In this document: positions 1-6,952 of the stretch, piece after piece
Position numbering within the stretch: position 1 is the stretch's first letter
Layout: every line of letters starts with the position of its first letter
Source of the DNA: Oceanispirochaeta sp. M1
GTDB taxonomy: Bacteria > Spirochaetota > Spirochaetia > DSM-2461
Direction: 5' to 3'
DNA length: 64,000 nucleotides
NCBI RefSeq assembly: GCF_003346715.1
Contig: NZ_QQPQ01000023.1
Location: 1-64,000, forward strand
Notes under the pieces: model-generated
What the model saw: the letters and a program-made list of their open reading frames with translations, nothing else
Database searches by the model: none
Told to the model about the DNA's origin: nothing
Program-made: the position numbers and the translations under genes

Positions 1-109
1 TAGAACTATCTTTTAAGCTGCTGCTCGTAAGCTGGCGGATTCTGTGCCTGCGAAGCAGAATTGCACAGAATATGACAGTAGAGCTGTCTGCTTCAAAAGC
101 TTGTTCTAC
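1..109 (-). repeat. attC recombination site of cassette 3 (first base outside window)
   Basis: Same sequence as the attC at 2628-2737. The outer core box GTAGAAC (plus strand) is missing its first G because the window starts at TAGAAC; the inner box GTTCTAC lies at 103-109. The arms pair over most of the length with extrahelical bases, and a central stem ATTCTGTGC/GCACAGAAT caps the structure. Confidence 0.8.
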
Positions 110-115
110 AGACAT

Positions 116-628
116 TTACAATGAATTCTTGAAAATTACATATAAAACTAAAGACAAAATATTAATGAATAATATATCCATTATGATTGAACAATACTTG
201 TTCTTTTTATATAGGATTCCAGAAACTTCATACAACTGATCAGTAATTATTCTTTCCATTTTTTTAATACTTAATGTTCTAGTTCTTTTCATTAGTTTAG
301 ATTTTGAGTTTAATGCTACATGCTCAAAATAATATAGGGAATAGTTATTCTTCTTATAATGCTTTGCATACCTTGGCTTAAGGATTTTATGTATAGAAAG
401 AAATAGGATAGTAATTATAGAAATACAGAATATTAACCCAAAAAGAAATGTTGATATGCTAAAAAAGGATAAGTTATAGAAACTAAATTCTAAACTGTTA
501 AAAATAGTAATGAATACAGAAATCTCTATTCCACATAATATAAGTACAGATCCTACTTTTTGATCTGTAAATCTTATTAGCTCTTGGGTATTATTGTAAC
601 TATTTAATAAAAAATCGATATCTTTCAA
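116..628 (-). CDS. Pycsar-type transmembrane effector (copy 2)
   Basis: This 170-aa protein is identical to the one at 2744-3256. An N-terminal stretch (about residues 13-35, ELIRFTDQKVGSVLILCGIE) resembles the IRFADxKA...LL...G signature of the Pycsar effector family. Hydrophobic segments lie near residues 26-48, 53-78 and 148-166, with a basic cytoplasmic stretch between the second and third. In known Pycsar systems the TM effector binds cCMP or cUMP made by the partner cyclase during infection and damages the inner membrane. The gene starts with TTG (628), preceded by AAAGG, 6 bp after the cyclase stop codon. Its stop is immediately followed by the attC. Family assignment is by eye. Confidence 0.72.
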   Translation of the reverse strand: MKDIDFLLNSYNNTQELIRFTDQKVGSVLILCGIEISVFITIFNSLEFSFYNLSFFSISTFLFGLIFCISIITILFLSIHKILKPRYAKHYKKNNYSLYYFEHVALNSKSKLMKRTRTLSIKKMERIITDQLYEVSGILYKKNKYCSIIMDILFINILSLVLYVIFKNSL

Positions 629-634
629 TTTAAA

Positions 635-1378
635 CTAACCTTTCATTCCATCATCTATCCATTTATCAAATGTTGATTTAACAATATTTGCATCATAAAT
701 AGTGCCATATTTATTAGTATTTCTTTTATTGAACCAATTTTTTGCCTCTTCCCCTGAATCTTTAACCATTTGATCAATTATATTATCATATGTACAATAA
801 GAAATTACTATTGATTTATATCCATCTCTATTACCAAGAGATGATAGATTAGAAGCTTTTGTAACAGCATCGCCAATCCAAACTTTGCTATTGATACCAG
901 TATCTTTTCTTCCAGCTTTAACAACTAGTTCCTTAGAAGTAGAGATACCAATTCCGACCTTGATGTTAGGAAAATCTTTATCATCCAGTAATTTATTAAT
1001 CATTTTCATAAACGTATTGATATAAAATGACATCTGCAAAATATCATAAATATCGCTTTTCTGTGGTGTAGTGAATATTGAATATACACAGTCTCCCCTT
1101 ATTCCAATTTCACGTAGATTTTCATTTTTTCTTAATATTTCTATAATTTCAGAAGAAAACGACCTTATTATTTTTGAAACCTTCTCTTTATCCTCATCAG
1201 TAAATAAATCAGAAGAATCCCTAATATCGATAAATATAGCAGTAACCCAACTATAGTAAGAGTTTGTGTATGTAAATTGATCATCGCCTGGCAATTTATC
1301 TACTTCGTTTACCTTCATTTTATTGTTGAGTATATTCTTTATTCTCGTTTTACCTTCTTTGTAATCGTAATCAGCCAA
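635..1378 (-). CDS. Pycsar-type class III nucleotide cyclase (copy 2)
   Basis: This 247-aa protein is identical to the one at 3263-4006. A class III cyclase core is visible: FIDIRDSSDLF (metal ligand D51, second acidic residue D54) and IGIRGDCVYSIF (D96). A C-terminal IGDAVTKASNL corresponds to the GxxVNxAARL segment of cyclases, with Thr in place of the usual Asn. No membrane segment or sensor domain is present, matching the stand-alone PycC architecture. PycC enzymes make cCMP or cUMP rather than cAMP; which one cannot be read here. The start is TTG at 1378, with AGGAAG about 9 bases upstream. It is followed closely by its putative effector, which supports the Pycsar call. Confidence 0.78.
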   Translation of the reverse strand: MADYDYKEGKTRIKNILNNKMKVNEVDKLPGDDQFTYTNSYYSWVTAIFIDIRDSSDLFTDEDKEKVSKIIRSFSSEIIEILRKNENLREIGIRGDCVYSIFTTPQKSDIYDILQMSFYINTFMKMINKLLDDKDFPNIKVGIGISTSKELVVKAGRKDTGINSKVWIGDAVTKASNLSSLGNRDGYKSIVISYCTYDNIIDQMVKDSGEEAKNWFNKRNTNKYGTIYDANIVKSTFDKWIDDGMKG

Positions 1379-1447
1379 TTAAACTTCCTTTTATTGTTCT
1401 ACTGCGAGATATAATCTCTAACTTATATATTTCCGCACAATGTTTTT

Positions 1448-1948
1448 TTAATTAATATTTCTTATATATTTTGGATTATTTTTCAGATACTTTAGTACCC
1501 ATGGCTGAATTGTATAAGGAAAACTTTGTAACGAACCTGGAATTCCTAATTGAGATGATCTAAAAATCAATCCCTTTGCTTCTAAACTTCCAGTTGTACC
1601 CTCACAAGGAGTCGCATGTATTGATGATAGATTTTCCTGTAAATACCGATTCATAAAGGATTTCTCATCATTTGATAATGATTTTATATGTGAACGTAGT
1701 GATTTGAAATAAAGTTGTTGCTCAATTTGATTTTGAATTATAAATCCTATGCTCAGGATAAAAAATATTGAAAAGATGGGTTTCAAAACTACTATTATTT
1801 GTTCAATTCCCATTTTCTCTAACACAATATTTGGGATAAGAAAAATTATAAAAAAATATAATAATATATAAGTTAATGAGACATGAACTGAAGGTTTAAT
1901 TCTGTTAAAAAGGTTGATAATAAATTCTTTCAAATTAACAATCCTCAT
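1448..1948 (-). CDS. SieB-like superinfection-exclusion membrane protein (copy 2)
   Basis: This 166-aa protein is identical to the one at 4076-4576. Two hydrophobic helices (about residues 23-42 and 50-72) are followed by a soluble C-terminal domain reading LSNDEKSFMNRYLQEN...GSLEAKGLIFRSS...FPYTIQPWVLKYLKNNP. That layout and wording resemble the superinfection exclusion protein B family (phage lambda/P22 SieB), where the protein at the membrane aborts infection by other phages. The gene overlaps the end of the 219-aa gene by 14 bp, implying translational coupling. A 69-bp gap separates it from the cyclase. The SieB family call is by pattern, not by alignment. Confidence 0.62.
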   Translation of the reverse strand: MRIVNLKEFIINLFNRIKPSVHVSLTYILLYFFIIFLIPNIVLEKMGIEQIIVVLKPIFSIFFILSIGFIIQNQIEQQLYFKSLRSHIKSLSNDEKSFMNRYLQENLSSIHATPCEGTTGSLEAKGLIFRSSQLGIPGSLQSFPYTIQPWVLKYLKNNPKYIRNIN

Positions 1949-2594
1949 CTTCTTTAGAAAATGGATTTAACACAATAACTTCCTTCTTTTTAAAATCATA
2001 TGTCATTATCAACTTGCCACTATACATAATATTCCCATTTTGTTTTATTACGTCTAAAACCCGAGTTTCATTCATCAAGCAAGATTCTATATATTTAGAA
2101 ATAACTTCATTGGCAATTTGAAAATCTTTAAAATTAATCTCGCTTGGGAAAATAAATTTAAAATGAACCTTTGGTTGTACTTCATATAAAATAGAAAAAT
2201 GATTTGAATATTTCTTTCTCACCTTTTTGGGTGAATCGGTTCCAGTATAAGTTTGAATGTTAACTATTTTATTTTTTCCTATTATTTTTTTACCCAAGCT
2301 ATTAATTCCATTTTTCAATAGATAATAATGATCTTTGCCCATTTCACTAAAAAACGATTTCAAATATGGTTGTAAAATTATGACTGAAATTAATGAAGGC
2401 ATTAACCACTCTATACCTGCATATGGACCTTTTTCCTGTTGTTTATATATTAGGATATCTAATTCTGAGTCTTGTAGATGTTTCTCAAAATCATCCGCCA
2501 ATAGAGAAGGTAATTTTTCATTATAGATAAGAGCGATATCTTGTTTTGAAAAATCAATCTTCTCGTGATCAATAGAATCTAATTTATGGATCAT
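1935..2594 (-). CDS. Unrecognised 219-aa protein, first gene of defence cassette (copy 2)
   Basis: The protein is identical to that at 4563-5222; the DNA differs only at 2274, a synonymous Lys codon. I do not recognise a named family. It has an acidic N-terminal half with a hydrophobic patch (residues about 62-84, WLMPSLISVIILQPYLKSFF) followed by EMGKDHYYLLKNGINSLGKKI, then a beta-rich basic C-terminal half ending in an acidic tail. The hydrophobic patch could be a single membrane-associated helix. Its overlap with the SieB-like gene suggests the two products work together. ATG start with AGGAG about 11 bases upstream. Confidence 0.7.
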   Translation of the reverse strand: MIHKLDSIDHEKIDFSKQDIALIYNEKLPSLLADDFEKHLQDSELDILIYKQQEKGPYAGIEWLMPSLISVIILQPYLKSFFSEMGKDHYYLLKNGINSLGKKIIGKNKIVNIQTYTGTDSPKKVRKKYSNHFSILYEVQPKVHFKFIFPSEINFKDFQIANEVISKYIESCLMNETRVLDVIKQNGNIMYSGKLIMTYDFKKKEVIVLNPFSKEDEDC

Positions 2595-2627
2595 TATTTG
2601 ATATATCTCCTATTTCTCTTTTGTTCT

Positions 2628-2737
2628 GTAGAACTATCTTTTAAGCTGCTGCTCGTAAGCTGGCGGATTCTGTGCCTGCGAAGCAGAATTGCACAGAATA
2701 TGACAGTAGAGCTGTCTGCTTCAAAAGCTTGTTCTAC
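2628..2737 (-). repeat. attC recombination site of cassette 2
   Basis: A 110-bp imperfect palindrome directly follows the effector gene. Outer boxes are GTAGAAC (2628-2634) and GTTCTAC (2731-2737), exact complements; flanking bases extend the pairing to TGTTCTGTAGAAC/GTTCTACAGACA. Inside, CTTTTAAGC pairs with GCTTCAAAAG leaving an unpaired base, then a stem ATTCTGTGC/GCACAGAAT closes the centre. Extrahelical bases and two complementary core boxes are hallmarks of attC. The middle of the box (CTA) departs from the general GTTRRRY consensus, but the GTT cut site is kept. Confidence 0.82.
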
Positions 2738-2743
2738 AGACAT

Positions 2744-3256
2744 TTACAATGAATTCTTGAAAATTACATATAAAACTAAAGACAAAATATTAATGAATAA
2801 TATATCCATTATGATTGAACAATACTTGTTCTTTTTATATAGGATTCCAGAAACTTCATACAACTGATCAGTAATTATTCTTTCCATTTTTTTAATACTT
2901 AATGTTCTAGTTCTTTTCATTAGTTTAGATTTTGAGTTTAATGCTACATGCTCAAAATAATATAGGGAATAGTTATTCTTCTTATAATGCTTTGCATACC
3001 TTGGCTTAAGGATTTTATGTATAGAAAGAAATAGGATAGTAATTATAGAAATACAGAATATTAACCCAAAAAGAAATGTTGATATGCTAAAAAAGGATAA
3101 GTTATAGAAACTAAATTCTAAACTGTTAAAAATAGTAATGAATACAGAAATCTCTATTCCACATAATATAAGTACAGATCCTACTTTTTGATCTGTAAAT
3201 CTTATTAGCTCTTGGGTATTATTGTAACTATTTAATAAAAAATCGATATCTTTCAA
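2744..3256 (-). CDS. Pycsar-type transmembrane effector (copy 1)
   Basis: This is the intI-proximal copy of the 170-aa membrane protein described at 116-628, with identical sequence. It sits at the 3' end of cassette 2, ending 7 bp from the attC inner core box, and starts at TTG 6 bp downstream of the cyclase. Three predicted membrane helices plus the N-terminal IRFTDQKVGS motif point to the Pycsar effector family. A second identical copy downstream would raise gene dosage if both are transcribed. Confidence 0.74.
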   Translation of the reverse strand: MKDIDFLLNSYNNTQELIRFTDQKVGSVLILCGIEISVFITIFNSLEFSFYNLSFFSISTFLFGLIFCISIITILFLSIHKILKPRYAKHYKKNNYSLYYFEHVALNSKSKLMKRTRTLSIKKMERIITDQLYEVSGILYKKNKYCSIIMDILFINILSLVLYVIFKNSL

Positions 3257-3262
3257 TTTAAA

Positions 3263-4006
3263 CTAACCTTTCATTCCATCATCTATCCATTTATCAAATG
3301 TTGATTTAACAATATTTGCATCATAAATAGTGCCATATTTATTAGTATTTCTTTTATTGAACCAATTTTTTGCCTCTTCCCCTGAATCTTTAACCATTTG
3401 ATCAATTATATTATCATATGTACAATAAGAAATTACTATTGATTTATATCCATCTCTATTACCAAGAGATGATAGATTAGAAGCTTTTGTAACAGCATCG
3501 CCAATCCAAACTTTGCTATTGATACCAGTATCTTTTCTTCCAGCTTTAACAACTAGTTCCTTAGAAGTAGAGATACCAATTCCGACCTTGATGTTAGGAA
3601 AATCTTTATCATCCAGTAATTTATTAATCATTTTCATAAACGTATTGATATAAAATGACATCTGCAAAATATCATAAATATCGCTTTTCTGTGGTGTAGT
3701 GAATATTGAATATACACAGTCTCCCCTTATTCCAATTTCACGTAGATTTTCATTTTTTCTTAATATTTCTATAATTTCAGAAGAAAACGACCTTATTATT
3801 TTTGAAACCTTCTCTTTATCCTCATCAGTAAATAAATCAGAAGAATCCCTAATATCGATAAATATAGCAGTAACCCAACTATAGTAAGAGTTTGTGTATG
3901 TAAATTGATCATCGCCTGGCAATTTATCTACTTCGTTTACCTTCATTTTATTGTTGAGTATATTCTTTATTCTCGTTTTACCTTCTTTGTAATCGTAATC
4001 AGCCAA
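3263..4006 (-). CDS. Pycsar-type class III nucleotide cyclase (copy 1)
   Basis: This is the intI-proximal copy of the 247-aa cyclase described at 635-1378, identical in sequence. The two catalytic metal-binding Asp positions (D51, D96) are intact, so the enzyme should be active. It uses a TTG start with a good Shine-Dalgarno sequence (AGGAAG). Stand-alone class III cyclases next to a small TM protein in a mobile defence context are the defining arrangement of Pycsar. A plain adenylate cyclase remains possible. Confidence 0.8.
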   Translation of the reverse strand: MADYDYKEGKTRIKNILNNKMKVNEVDKLPGDDQFTYTNSYYSWVTAIFIDIRDSSDLFTDEDKEKVSKIIRSFSSEIIEILRKNENLREIGIRGDCVYSIFTTPQKSDIYDILQMSFYINTFMKMINKLLDDKDFPNIKVGIGISTSKELVVKAGRKDTGINSKVWIGDAVTKASNLSSLGNRDGYKSIVISYCTYDNIIDQMVKDSGEEAKNWFNKRNTNKYGTIYDANIVKSTFDKWIDDGMKG

Positions 4007-4075
4007 TTAAACTTCCTTTTATTGTTCTACTGCGAGATATAATCTCTAACTTATATATTTCCGCACAATGTTTTT

Positions 4076-4576
4076 TTAATTAATATTTCTTATATATTTT
4101 GGATTATTTTTCAGATACTTTAGTACCCATGGCTGAATTGTATAAGGAAAACTTTGTAACGAACCTGGAATTCCTAATTGAGATGATCTAAAAATCAATC
4201 CCTTTGCTTCTAAACTTCCAGTTGTACCCTCACAAGGAGTCGCATGTATTGATGATAGATTTTCCTGTAAATACCGATTCATAAAGGATTTCTCATCATT
4301 TGATAATGATTTTATATGTGAACGTAGTGATTTGAAATAAAGTTGTTGCTCAATTTGATTTTGAATTATAAATCCTATGCTCAGGATAAAAAATATTGAA
4401 AAGATGGGTTTCAAAACTACTATTATTTGTTCAATTCCCATTTTCTCTAACACAATATTTGGGATAAGAAAAATTATAAAAAAATATAATAATATATAAG
4501 TTAATGAGACATGAACTGAAGGTTTAATTCTGTTAAAAAGGTTGATAATAAATTCTTTCAAATTAACAATCCTCAT
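4076..4576 (-). CDS. SieB-like superinfection-exclusion membrane protein (copy 1)
   Basis: This is the intI-proximal copy of the 166-aa protein described at 1448-1948, identical in sequence. It has two N-terminal membrane helices and a SieB-like C-terminal domain (LSNDEKSFMNRY and KGLIFRSS segments). Its start lies inside the end of the 219-aa gene (14-bp overlap). Confidence 0.64.
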   Translation of the reverse strand: MRIVNLKEFIINLFNRIKPSVHVSLTYILLYFFIIFLIPNIVLEKMGIEQIIVVLKPIFSIFFILSIGFIIQNQIEQQLYFKSLRSHIKSLSNDEKSFMNRYLQENLSSIHATPCEGTTGSLEAKGLIFRSSQLGIPGSLQSFPYTIQPWVLKYLKNNPKYIRNIN

Positions 4577-5222
4577 CTTCTTTAGAAAATGGATTTAACA
4601 CAATAACTTCCTTCTTTTTAAAATCATATGTCATTATCAACTTGCCACTATACATAATATTCCCATTTTGTTTTATTACGTCTAAAACCCGAGTTTCATT
4701 CATCAAGCAAGATTCTATATATTTAGAAATAACTTCATTGGCAATTTGAAAATCTTTAAAATTAATCTCGCTTGGGAAAATAAATTTAAAATGAACCTTT
4801 GGTTGTACTTCATATAAAATAGAAAAATGATTTGAATATTTCTTTCTCACCTTTTTGGGTGAATCGGTTCCAGTATAAGTTTGAATGTTAACTATTTTAT
4901 TCTTTCCTATTATTTTTTTACCCAAGCTATTAATTCCATTTTTCAATAGATAATAATGATCTTTGCCCATTTCACTAAAAAACGATTTCAAATATGGTTG
5001 TAAAATTATGACTGAAATTAATGAAGGCATTAACCACTCTATACCTGCATATGGACCTTTTTCCTGTTGTTTATATATTAGGATATCTAATTCTGAGTCT
5101 TGTAGATGTTTCTCAAAATCATCCGCCAATAGAGAAGGTAATTTTTCATTATAGATAAGAGCGATATCTTGTTTTGAAAAATCAATCTTCTCGTGATCAA
5201 TAGAATCTAATTTATGGATCAT
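4563..5222 (-). CDS. Unrecognised 219-aa protein, first gene of defence cassette (copy 1)
   Basis: This is the intI-proximal copy of the protein described at 1935-2594, identical in protein sequence. It is the first gene of the four and starts 39 bp inside the cassette, with AGGAG at about 5234-5238. No family was recognised. The segment LQPYLKSFFSEMGKDHYYLLKNG is the most distinctive part and the best query for a search. Confidence 0.72.
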   Translation of the reverse strand: MIHKLDSIDHEKIDFSKQDIALIYNEKLPSLLADDFEKHLQDSELDILIYKQQEKGPYAGIEWLMPSLISVIILQPYLKSFFSEMGKDHYYLLKNGINSLGKKIIGKNKIVNIQTYTGTDSPKKVRKKYSNHFSILYEVQPKVHFKFIFPSEINFKDFQIANEVISKYIESCLMNETRVLDVIKQNGNIMYSGKLIMTYDFKKKEVIVLNPFSKEDEDC

Positions 5223-5255
5223 TATTTGATATATCTCCTATTTCTCTTTTGTTCT

Positions 5256-5361
5256 GTAGAACGCCCGCATCAGCTGCAACTTTGTCCCATAGGGTTGGCG
5301 CCCTTTTTGAGAATTCAAAAAGGGTGACAAAAAAGTTGTCAGTTGCATGCGATTGTTAGAT
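5256..5361 (-). repeat. attC recombination site of kinase cassette
   Basis: A 106-bp imperfect palindrome begins 8 bp after the kinase stop codon. On the minus strand it starts ATCTAACAATCGCATGCAAC and ends GCAGCTGATGCGGGCGTTCTAC-like, closely resembling classical attC ends. A central hairpin CCCTTTTTGA/TCAAAAAGGG sits around 5310-5334. The outer box reads GTTCTAC because its last six bases belong to the next cassette; the inner box ATCTAAC fits the RYYYAAC consensus. Confidence 0.87.
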
Positions 5362-6952
5362 TGCAACAATTAAATCAATATTTTTTCTATCAATGAATTT
5401 ATGTCTTTATCTTCTATCTCTTTTATTGTTGTCGTATGAAACATTGAATGATGTACCTTATTAAAGAGTTCAAAAAAATTACTTAAATCAATACCGAATT
5501 TTGTTTTTGGTGGAGTAATATTTTCTGAGAATTGTATCATCTTCCATTCACCGTAATTACTGCCATCAATTTTCTGTAAAATCAAGTTAAATCCGAATTC
5601 ATTATCACCAATCTTAAAACTGGTTTCAGCAAGACCAATTTGAATTATATTTTTTTCTATAAAAAAACTATCTTTTGGTTTTTGCATTATAAAACCTTGA
5701 TTTCTTTGCTTTTGAAATTCTATTGATCGCTCTTTCTGCTCTTTATCATTTCTTTCAATTGCTTCATTATTCATGAATTCTATTTGTATGCTTTTGTTAC
5801 CAAAAGAGATTGTCATCTTTCTTGTCGTTGAAAGTTCATTATACGATTGTTCTTTTATAGTCAATTTACCATCTTCAAGGCGTTCATTAATGGAATTAAC
5901 TTTATTCTTAAATTGATTAAGTAGTTCGCTAATTTCGAAATTAATAAATTTTATCCATTCTTTCTTTTTTTCTGCTTCTTGTTGAGTTTTCAATTCAATT
6001 GCCTTGCTTTTCTGTAATGCAATATTTCCTAATTGAGCTAATCTTTCAGTGTCATTTTCATCCGTTTGATGTATTGATTTGGCACTATTAATAGCATCTA
6101 TAATTTCATCAATAGTCTTATACCGTTGATTTGGCCTTTTATTTGACATTTTTTGTATGATCTGATCAAGTTTAATTAAGTTTCCATTTCGATTTTTTGA
6201 AATACTAGGAAATGGCGTAAAAAGGTGACATTCTCTCCACTCTAGTTCAGTATTTGCATTATAGGGTAGATGTCCTGTAACAATCTCAAAAAAGATAATT
6301 CCGAGGGAGTAAATATCCATTAATAAAGTATTAGAATCCCCAGTCCAACATTCAGGAGACATATATGGAATTGTTCCGCCCCCTTTAAAAGAACGAGTAC
6401 GAGTTTTTTCATCAATATATTTAGCTAAACCAAAATCTGTTATGAGTAATGAATTATTCGAATCGACGAGAATGTTTTCTGGTTTAAGATCTCTATGAAC
6501 GATATATTTATGGATCTCTCTCATTCCATTTAAAATATCGAAAAACATATCAAAACATCTATCTATTGATGTCTTTTCATTAATCAATGGTCGAAGATTA
6601 CCATTCTCAAAATAGTCTTGGATCATAAAAAGATAATCATTTCCGTCTATTTCTATTTTTCCTGATTTTAATGATGAGACAACATTCATATGAGAAAATT
6701 TCTCACTTATATCTAGTTCCGTTTTAAGTAAAGATTCATAATCTGGTAAATCAATGAAAACTAATTTAATGACTATATCCTTACCTGATTTTTTTTCCTT
6801 TCCCTTATATATTTCTCCCATACCACCTTTTTTAAAGAAAGTAAAATCTTCATATATATTACCATTTTCATCATTAATTTCCGGAATAGTCATTTTTCCT
6901 CCAATCTGATACAAATTACATTTTTATTAGAAATAGTTTCTTGTCAATCTAA
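5262..6952 (-). mobile_element. Integron cassette 1: Ser/Thr kinase cassette
   Basis: The unit is 1,691 bp. Its start on the minus strand is TTAGAT preceded by G at 6953. The inner core box of its attC is the exact complement, ATCTAAC (minus strand, 5361-5355). This is what is expected if a circular cassette with paired GTTAGAT/ATCTAAC boxes was inserted by cutting after the G, so the two boundaries corroborate each other. The single gene inside is the kinase at 5370-6893. It is the cassette nearest intI and therefore the most recently inserted under the usual attI x attC insertion mode. Confidence 0.85.
5370..6893 (-). CDS. Hanks-type Ser/Thr protein kinase with unknown C-terminal region
   Basis: This 507-aa protein phosphorylates Ser/Thr on unknown targets. 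All kinase landmarks are intact: glycine loop KKGGMGEIYKG (about 21-31), catalytic Lys K43, HRDLKPEN (133-140, an RD kinase), DFG (153-155), SPE (179-181) and D193 of the DxYSLG motif. Residues ~285-345 look like a coiled coil rich in Gln, Lys and Glu; the remaining ~160 residues are unrecognised. No membrane helix or PASTA repeats, so it should be cytosolic. The start is placed at 6893, not the upstream in-frame ATG at 6914, because GGAGG lies 5 bases before it. As an integron cassette gene in a defence-rich array it may be an anti-phage kinase, but this is inference. Confidence 0.85.
   Translation of the reverse strand: MTIPEINDENGNIYEDFTFFKKGGMGEIYKGKEKKSGKDIVIKLVFIDLPDYESLLKTELDISEKFSHMNVVSSLKSGKIEIDGNDYLFMIQDYFENGNLRPLINEKTSIDRCFDMFFDILNGMREIHKYIVHRDLKPENILVDSNNSLLITDFGLAKYIDEKTRTRSFKGGGTIPYMSPECWTGDSNTLLMDIYSLGIIFFEIVTGHLPYNANTELEWRECHLFTPFPSISKNRNGNLIKLDQIIQKMSNKRPNQRYKTIDEIIDAINSAKSIHQTDENDTERLAQLGNIALQKSKAIELKTQQEAEKKKEWIKFINFEISELLNQFKNKVNSINERLEDGKLTIKEQSYNELSTTRKMTISFGNKSIQIEFMNNEAIERNDKEQKERSIEFQKQRNQGFIMQKPKDSFFIEKNIIQIGLAETSFKIGDNEFGFNLILQKIDGSNYGEWKMIQFSENITPPKTKFGIDLSNFFELFNKVHHSMFHTTTIKEIEDKDINSLIEKILI

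Larger units (their letters stand above)
6..2633 (-). mobile_element. Integron cassette 3: second copy of four-gene Pycsar/SieB cassette
   Basis: The unit runs between two identical core sites (minus strand GTTCTAC, cut after the G) and is 2,628 bp long. It carries, in reading order on the minus strand, an unknown 219-aa protein, a SieB-like protein, a class III cyclase and a Pycsar-effector-like protein, then the attC. It repeats 2634-5261 base for base except at 2274 (T here, C at 4902), as far as I could compare by eye. The difference is a synonymous Lys codon change in the 219-aa gene. Confidence 0.85.
2634..5261 (-). mobile_element. Integron cassette 2: first copy of four-gene Pycsar/SieB cassette
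   Basis: This is the 2,628-bp cassette proximal to intI. On the minus strand it starts with TTCTAC at 5261, has a Shine-Dalgarno sequence (AGGAG) near 5238, four tightly packed genes, and ends with an attC palindrome. Four co-oriented genes are many for a single cassette, since most integron cassettes carry one. The short leader and tight spacing imply a single transcript, which would start either at the integron Pc promoter or inside the cassette; no strong internal promoter was identified. Confidence 0.87.
1..5262. repeat. Head-to-tail tandem direct repeat, 2 x 2,628 bp
   Basis: Every gene and intergenic stretch in 1-2628 recurs at +2628. The boundary sequence TGTAGAAC occurs at 2627-2634 and 5255-5262, and the window starts within it. 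One mismatch was found (2274 versus 4902). The repeat coincides exactly with a pair of integron cassettes, so duplication by cassette re-insertion is the simplest explanation. A longer array beyond position 1 is possible. Confidence 0.95.

Noticed and set aside
1071-1256. Plus-strand open frames inside the defence cassettes (also 2335-2526, 3699-3884, 4963-5154)
   Set aside because: They lie antisense within real genes, have no ribosome-binding site, and their sequences are not protein-like.
3263-4006. Cyclase as a GGDEF or housekeeping adenylate cyclase
   Set aside because: There is no GG(D/E)EF motif. The class III motifs, adjoining TM effector and mobile context favour Pycsar, although biochemical proof is lacking.
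1-5262. Tandem repeat as a pure assembly artefact
   Set aside because: A single-base difference distinguishes the copies and the unit ends exactly at integron core sites; it is still worth confirming with long reads.
5300-5340. The CCCTTTTTGA/TCAAAAAGGG hairpin as an intrinsic terminator for the kinase gene
   Set aside because: It lies in the centre of the attC palindrome with paired flanks on both sides; recombination-site structure explains it better, though it could also reduce transcription.
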